Assembly (NCBI GenBank): GCA_023386885.1
Contig: JAEWIX010000006.1
Location: 1-58,788 of the forward strand
Reading direction: 5' to 3'
Source: Pseudomonadota bacterium
GTDB taxonomy: Bacteria > Pseudomonadota > Alphaproteobacteria > Rhizobiales > Xanthobacteraceae
Length of the DNA stretch: 58,788 bases
The notes under the pieces were generated by a model. The model had not been told where the DNA came from, did no database searches, and saw only the letters and a list, made by a program, of their open reading frames with translations. Positions 54,305 to 58,788 of the stretch are shown here, piece by piece. Every line of letters starts with the position of its first letter. Position 1 is the first letter of the stretch. The translations under genes were made by a program, and so were the position numbers.

Positions 54305-54658
54305 ATGAGCACCGACATCGAACAACTGACGCAACTCAATCGCGACTACATCAGTTCGGTGCAGAATGGCGACGTCAAACGCTTCGACGAAATTCTTGCG
54401 CCGGAATTTTATTGTTCCAACCCCGACAAGACGCTGATCGACCGCGCCGGTTTTCTCGAACAGACCGCGCGGCCGGTGACGATCCGCGGTCTCGAAGCCC
54501 ATGACGTGATGATCCGCGTGATGGGCGACTTCGCCATCATCCACGCGCAAACCCGCTACACCATGGCTGACGGCACAGCGGCATCGGGTCGCTACACCGA
54601 TTGCTGGGCGCGGCAGAACGGCCGATGGCTCGCCGTGTCGGCGCACGTCTCGCGATAG
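54305..54658 (+). CDS. NTF2-like protein (DUF4440 type)
   Basis: 117 residues from the ATG at 54305. Helix NRDYISSVQNGDVKRFDEIL, strand APEFYCSNPDKTLID and the closing RQNGRWLAVSAHVSR match DUF4440 proteins. Third NTF2-like gene in the window, but not a close relative of those at 23343/24024. Role unknown. Confidence 0.82.
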   Translation: MSTDIEQLTQLNRDYISSVQNGDVKRFDEILAPEFYCSNPDKTLIDRAGFLEQTARPVTIRGLEAHDVMIRVMGDFAIIHAQTRYTMADGTAASGRYTDCWARQNGRWLAVSAHVSR

Positions 54659-54682
54659 ATATCGCGCCATACGCTCCGATCT

Positions 54683-54770
54683 GTCATGGCCGGGCTTGTC
54701 CCGGCCATCCACGTCTTAATAACACCTCAAAAAGGAAAACGTGGATGGCCGGAATAAATCCGGCCATGAC
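54683..54770. repeat. 88-base interspersed palindrome
   Basis: Left arm 54683-54714 and right arm 54739-54770 (GTCATGGCCGG ... CCGGCCATGAC; CACGT in the middle) lie between convergent genes. Each arm itself contains a small CCGG hairpin. Confidence 0.8.
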
Positions 54771-54788
54771 CGAGATTCTCGATGTCGG

Positions 54789-55877
54789 CTACGCATCGAA
54801 CATGATGACGCTGCGCACCGTCTTGCCCGCCTTCATGGCGGCGAAACCTTCGTTGATTTCCGACAGCTTCAGCTTGGCGGAAATCCAGTCGTCGAGGTGC
54901 AGCTTGCCGCGCATATAGAATTCGACGAGGCGCGGCATGTCGACACGGAAATGGTTCGAACCCATCGACGAGCCCTGAATCCGGCGCTCGCGCAGGAAAT
55001 CGAAGCCGTGCAGCTCGATCTTCTGGCCGAACGGCACCATGCCGACGATGGTGGCGGTGCCACCCTGCGCCAGCATGGCGAACGCCTGCTCGGCGGTTTC
55101 CTTGCGGCCGAGCATCTCGAAGGCATGGTTGACGCCGCCGCCGGTCAATTCCTTGACCTGCTGCACCACGTCGCCGTTCGCCGGATCGACGATGTCGGTG
55201 GCGCCGAGCTTGGTGGCGAGTTGCAGCTTTGCCGGATTGTTGTCGATCGCAATGATGCGTCCCGCGCCGGCAATGGCCGCGCCATTGATGCCGGCCATGC
55301 CGACGCCGCCGCAGCCGATCACCGCAACGGTCTCGCCCGCCGTCACCTTCGCGGTGTTTACCACCGCGCCGTAGCCGGTGATGACGCCGCAACCGATCAG
55401 CGCCGCGAGTTCGAGCGGCATGTCCTTGCGGATTTTGACGATGGCGTTTTCGTGCACCAGCATCTGCTCGGCGAACGACGACAGATTGAGGAACTGGTTG
55501 AGCTTCTCGGAGCGCGCCCACGACAGCCGGTTGGACTGCCCCGGCAGCATCTTCACCGTGGTGTCGGTGCACAGCACCGGCCGCCCGGTCGAGCAATAAT
55601 CGCAGGTGCCGCAGAACACCGAGAGGCAGGTGACGACGTGATCGCCGGGCTTCACGTAGGTCACATCGGAGCCGACCTGCTCGACCACGCCGGCGGATTC
55701 ATGACCCAACACCACTGGCAGCGGGTGCGGATACAGCCCCTCCATGAAGTGCAGATCGGAATGGCATAATCCTGCGACGGTGGTGCGGATCAGCACCTCG
55801 CGCGGCCCCGGTTTCTGGATGCTGATGTCCTCGATCTGCAGCGGCTTGTTCACCTCATAGAGAACGGCGGCCTTCAT
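54789..55877 (-). CDS. zinc-dependent alcohol dehydrogenase
   Basis: 362 residues. Catalytic zinc ligands in GLCHSDLHF and GHESAGVV, structural zinc in CGTCDYCSTGRPVLC and the Rossmann motif VIGCGGVGMAGI. Class III-like long form. It oxidises an alcohol or reduces an aldehyde. Divergently placed dehydrogenases nearby suggest a catabolic role. Confidence 0.9.
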   Translation of the reverse strand: MKAAVLYEVNKPLQIEDISIQKPGPREVLIRTTVAGLCHSDLHFMEGLYPHPLPVVLGHESAGVVEQVGSDVTYVKPGDHVVTCLSVFCGTCDYCSTGRPVLCTDTTVKMLPGQSNRLSWARSEKLNQFLNLSSFAEQMLVHENAIVKIRKDMPLELAALIGCGVITGYGAVVNTAKVTAGETVAVIGCGGVGMAGINGAAIAGAGRIIAIDNNPAKLQLATKLGATDIVDPANGDVVQQVKELTGGGVNHAFEMLGRKETAEQAFAMLAQGGTATIVGMVPFGQKIELHGFDFLRERRIQGSSMGSNHFRVDMPRLVEFYMRGKLHLDDWISAKLKLSEINEGFAAMKAGKTVRSVIMFDA

Positions 55878-55918
55878 CGATCACTCCCTGATTGTTGTTC
55901 GTTTCATGCAGCAACGGC

Positions 55919-57679
55919 TCAGGCGGCGGTCAGCAACTCGCCCGCCTCCGCCATGCCGAGCGCATTATCTCCGAGCAGATGCTCGACAATCTTGCGTTCA
56001 GCACCTGTGGTCATCAGCTTGAACGGATCGTTCGGCGTCAGCCGATGGTCGATCACCGCGCGCGCCAGCAGCACGCGCCGCGCATCGCCCCGTGCCGCGT
56101 GAATCCGCGCGCCTTCCCATGTCATGGCGACCGCGCTCGCCACCTGATACAGCGTCGAGGTGGCACGGCGCGCATCGGCTTCGTTCTCGGAATGCCGCGC
56201 CACTTCGCGGGCAAAATCGATCGCCTTGTCGGTGAGGCCGTGCAGCTTGTCGCGCCACGCCTGCGGCACGCTCGCGCTGTCGTCGAGCCGCGCATGCAGG
56301 TCGGCGCCGAGCGCGGATTCAGCACCGTGACGACCCACCGCGCGGGTCAGCGCATCGAGCGCGACGATGTTGCCGGTGCCCTCCCAGATCGAGCCGAGAT
56401 GCGCGTCGCGCAACAAGCGTGGCGTGACGAATTCCTCAATGTACCCGACGCCGCCGCGCATCTCCATGGCGTCGCCGCACACCTTGCGGGCATCACGAGT
56501 GGCGCGGAATTTCAATGTCGGAGTCAGAATGCGCAGCAGCGCGGCGGCATCCTGGCTGCCGCCCTCGGCGCGGTCGAGCGCATCCGCCGTGATGAAGCTC
56601 ATCGACAGTCCCTGCTCCACCGCCAGCATGATCTTCATCAATTGTCGACGCGCCAGCGGCAGATCGGAAATGCGTTGTCCGAACACGATGCGGCCGCGCG
56701 CCACCGCCATCGCGTCATGCCACGCGCGCCGCATCAGCGCGGTGGACTTGACGCCGTTGGAGAGGCGAGACGAATTCACCATCTCGGCCATCTGCACGAA
56801 ACCACGATCGAGCCGCCCGACCGAATACGCAATCGCGCCTTCCAGCTTGATCTCGCCGGAGGCCATCGAGCGCGTGCCGAGTTTGTCTTTCAGCCGCACG
56901 ATCCGGTAGTGATTCTGCGAACCGTCATCGAGGAAGCGCGGCATCAGGAACAGGCCGACGCCGCGCGTGCCCGGCCCCGCACCGTCCGGCCGCGCCAGCA
57001 GCATCACCACCTTGGCGTCGGCGTTGGAGCAGAACCACTTGTCGCCATGGAGCCGCCAGTGATCGCCCTCCTGCACCGCGCGCGAGGTGAGGCTACCGAC
57101 GTCGGAGCCGCCTTCCTTCTCGGTCATGAACTGGCCGCCTTGCGTCAGCTTGCTCATGTCGGTTTGCGTCAGGCCGTCGAGATACTTCGCTTTCAGCGCG
57201 TCGTCGCCGAACCGCGACAACAGCTTCGCCGCACCGTCGGTGACGTTGATCGGACAGCCCATGCCGAATTCGCACTGGTTGAAGAGAAACGTAAAGGCGT
57301 GTTTCGCCGTGACGGGATAAGTATCCGACCAGCCCAGAATGCCCTTGCGATGCGACATCGCGTGAATGCCGAACTCGCCGAACGCGGCGTTCTCCAACTC
57401 ACGATAAGCCGGGTGATATTCGATCGACTGCACGTCGCGGCCGAACTTGTCGCGCGGATGCAGCACCGGGCCGTGGCGATCCGCGATGCGACCGCATTCG
57501 TCAAGCCGGCCGCCGACCAGGCCGCCGAGCCGGTCGAGATGCGGCGCGATGTGCTTGAACAGTTTTTCCGACAGATGAATCTGCAACAGGTCCGCGAGCG
57601 ACGGATCGGTGCGATAGAAGTTCGTGCCGGTGGTGTCGGGCGCGATCAGGTCGGACGAGATGGGCGTTTGAATATTCAT
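55919..57679 (-). CDS. acyl-CoA dehydrogenase, AidB-like
   Basis: 586 residues. KLTQGGQFMTEKEGGSDVG and DKWFCSNADAKVVMLLARP are the AidB-type flavin segments, GSIWEGTGNIVALDAL holds the catalytic Glu (WEGT), and the ~130-residue C-terminal domain fits AidB/long-chain FadE. Its substrate may be a long or branched acyl-CoA. The divergent enoyl-CoA hydratase at 57834 is a likely partner. Confidence 0.88.
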   Translation of the reverse strand: MNIQTPISSDLIAPDTTGTNFYRTDPSLADLLQIHLSEKLFKHIAPHLDRLGGLVGGRLDECGRIADRHGPVLHPRDKFGRDVQSIEYHPAYRELENAAFGEFGIHAMSHRKGILGWSDTYPVTAKHAFTFLFNQCEFGMGCPINVTDGAAKLLSRFGDDALKAKYLDGLTQTDMSKLTQGGQFMTEKEGGSDVGSLTSRAVQEGDHWRLHGDKWFCSNADAKVVMLLARPDGAGPGTRGVGLFLMPRFLDDGSQNHYRIVRLKDKLGTRSMASGEIKLEGAIAYSVGRLDRGFVQMAEMVNSSRLSNGVKSTALMRRAWHDAMAVARGRIVFGQRISDLPLARRQLMKIMLAVEQGLSMSFITADALDRAEGGSQDAAALLRILTPTLKFRATRDARKVCGDAMEMRGGVGYIEEFVTPRLLRDAHLGSIWEGTGNIVALDALTRAVGRHGAESALGADLHARLDDSASVPQAWRDKLHGLTDKAIDFAREVARHSENEADARRATSTLYQVASAVAMTWEGARIHAARGDARRVLLARAVIDHRLTPNDPFKLMTTGAERKIVEHLLGDNALGMAEAGELLTAA

Positions 57680-57833
57680 GGCGGCCTCCGGCGACGAACT
57701 GTTTTGCCGAGGATCATGCGCCTGTTAGATTGGCGAATAAAGCCCCGCCAATGCAGGCGGCCATGCACGCGCCAACCGAAACGGCGTCATTTTCCGCATC
57801 GCGAAACATCATTCACAGCCAGAACGGTGAGCC

Positions 57834-58667
57834 ATGACAACGACCACGCGATCCATCGACACCGGCACCAACGAACTGCTCTGCGAGGTGCGTGACCGCG
57901 TCGCGGTCATCACGCTGAACCGGCCCGAGGCGCGCAACGCGCTCTCCGATCATCTCACACCGGCGCTGCGCACGATGATCCGCGTCTGCGGCGAAGATCC
58001 TTCCGTCGGTGCGTTGCTGATCACAGGCGCGGGCACCGCGTTCTGCTCCGGCGGCGACGTCAAGGGCATGGGCGCCAACACAAATCCGGCGAAAGTGGCG
58101 ATGTCGTCCGACGAACGGATCGCTGATTTGCAGGAGCGTCAGCGATTGCTTACCGGCGCACTGGTCGCCGTACGCAAGCCGACCATCGCGGCGCTGCCCG
58201 GCCCTGCCGCCGGCGCCGGCCTCGCCATCGCGATGGCCTGCGACATCCGCATCGCCGCAGAGTCGGCATTTCTCACCACCGGCTATATCCGCGTCGGATT
58301 GAGCGGCGACTACGGCATCGCCTGGCTGCTGACGCGGCTGGTGGGCACGTCACGGGCACGCGAGTTGATGTTCACCGGCGAGAAGGTCGAGGCCAAACGC
58401 GCCGAAGCGATCGGCCTCGTCAACCGCGTGGTGCCGGATGCGCGTTTGCACGACGAAGCCTTTGCGCTGGCGACATCGCTGGCGGAAGGCTCGGCCGTCG
58501 CGTTGCGTTACATGAAGGACAATCTCGACGAAGCCCTGGCCTTCGACTTCGCCACCGCGCGCGATCATGAAGCGGTGCGGCTGATCAAGTCGGCGGGAAC
58601 GGCGGACCATCGCGAAGCGGTCGCCGCTTTCATCGAGAAGCGCAAGCCGGTGTTTGGGAAGGACTGA
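57834..58667 (+). CDS. enoyl-CoA hydratase/isomerase
   Basis: 277 residues. GAGTAFCSGGDVKGMG and GPAAGAGLAIAMACDIR make the oxyanion hole; VGLSGDYGIAWLLTRLVG has Asp where classical hydratases carry the second Glu, as in PaaG-type isomerases. It is divergent from the AidB-like dehydrogenase, with about 150 bases between, possibly sharing a regulator. Confidence 0.9.
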   Translation: MTTTTRSIDTGTNELLCEVRDRVAVITLNRPEARNALSDHLTPALRTMIRVCGEDPSVGALLITGAGTAFCSGGDVKGMGANTNPAKVAMSSDERIADLQERQRLLTGALVAVRKPTIAALPGPAAGAGLAIAMACDIRIAAESAFLTTGYIRVGLSGDYGIAWLLTRLVGTSRARELMFTGEKVEAKRAEAIGLVNRVVPDARLHDEAFALATSLAEGSAVALRYMKDNLDEALAFDFATARDHEAVRLIKSAGTADHREAVAAFIEKRKPVFGKD

Positions 58668-58679
58668 AAACGCGACGGC

Positions 58680-58770
58680 GTCATCCTGAGGTGCTCGGCG
58701 TTCTTCATGCCGAGCCTCAAAGGATCGCCGTCGCCCTTCGAGGCTCGCTTCGCTCGCCCCACAGGGTAAA
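58680..58770. repeat. interspersed repeat at the right edge
   Basis: GTCATCCTGAGGTGCTCGGC...GCCGAGCCT hairpin plus GGCTCGCTTCGCTCG. This matches a common Bradyrhizobiaceae intergenic element; it may explain why the contig ends here. Confidence 0.6.
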
Positions 58771-58788
58771 GGCTACCGTGTGGTGTCG

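Noticed and set aside
55892..57895. 667-residue open frame opposite the AidB-like gene
   Set aside because: Antisense shadow; composition is Arg/His/Gln-rich with no recognisable fold.
1..58788. tRNA, rRNA, CRISPR, transposase or phage genes
   Set aside because: I saw no cloverleaf, direct-repeat array or integrase/transposase frame; a tRNA or Rfam scan would be decisive.

Overview
The window is about 58.8 kb of G+C-rich DNA. Gene content and repeats point to an alphaproteobacterium of the Bradyrhizobiaceae/Nitrobacteraceae (Rhodopseudomonas, Bradyrhizobium, Afipia or a close relative). The evidence is the DUF992 secreted proteins, a type II lumazine synthase behind an FMN riboswitch, the rplY-pth-ychF block, many acyl-CoA dehydrogenases, and several intergenic palindromes that recur in genomes of that family. 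The genus is an inference. I recognised no rRNA, tRNA, CRISPR array, transposase, prophage or plasmid gene. The left end has a G/C homopolymer palindrome inside a partial gene, which looks like a contig edge.

Layout. 1-3.8 kb: partial methyltransferase divergent from an AraC-type regulator with a TPR-like tail, then an EF-G-like GTPase. 3.8-6.9 kb: two DUF992 secreted proteins on either side of a tiny cysteine-rich GDCCVxC protein, then aspartate aminotransferase. 7-17.7 kb: mixed membrane and metabolic genes (PAP2 phosphatase, three GST-like proteins, a PAS membrane protein, PlsC-like acyltransferase, aldo/keto reductase, a Cys-rich-CWC/HAD fusion). 17.8-20.8 kb: an unusually long UvrB. 21-26.7 kb: a membrane-protein/HlyD pair, small hypotheticals, two NTF2-like proteins, a MaoC pair and a DUF4282 protein. 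26.7-35.8 kb: a housekeeping core, with ychF-pth-rplY and ubiK leftward and a dienelactone-hydrolase-like gene, lgt, midA, pgeF, a lipoprotein and prs rightward. Next come ribH and its FMN riboswitch (35.2-36.1 kb), a YbjN protein and proC.

From 38 to 49.9 kb there is a probable acyl-CoA catabolic regulon. A TetR-type gene is followed on the minus strand by a dehydrogenase of the SDR family, an enoyl-CoA hydratase/isomerase, a feruloyl-CoA-synthetase-like ligase, a small-type acyl-CoA dehydrogenase, two tandem large-type acyl-CoA dehydrogenases and a nitroreductase. Divergent from these are a thiolase and a second acyl-CoA synthetase. All beta-oxidation steps (activation, dehydrogenation, hydration, oxidation, thiolysis) are represented, but the substrate cannot be read from sequence. 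From 50 to 58.8 kb there is a PRC-barrel protein, an epoxide-hydrolase-like enzyme, a TolA/TonB-like protein, an amidase, an NTF2-like protein, a zinc alcohol dehydrogenase, an AidB-like acyl-CoA dehydrogenase and another enoyl-CoA hydratase.

The most unusual signals are regulatory or structural rather than a new gene system. They are an interspersed CTCCCC/GGGGAG repeat that appears to lie in frame inside uvrB, a related repeat that supplies the ribosome-binding site of an enoyl-CoA hydratase, a genome-repeat palindrome between the FMN aptamer and ribH, and two matching hairpins downstream of a DUF992 gene. I did not find convincing evidence of an undescribed multi-gene defence or mobile system.
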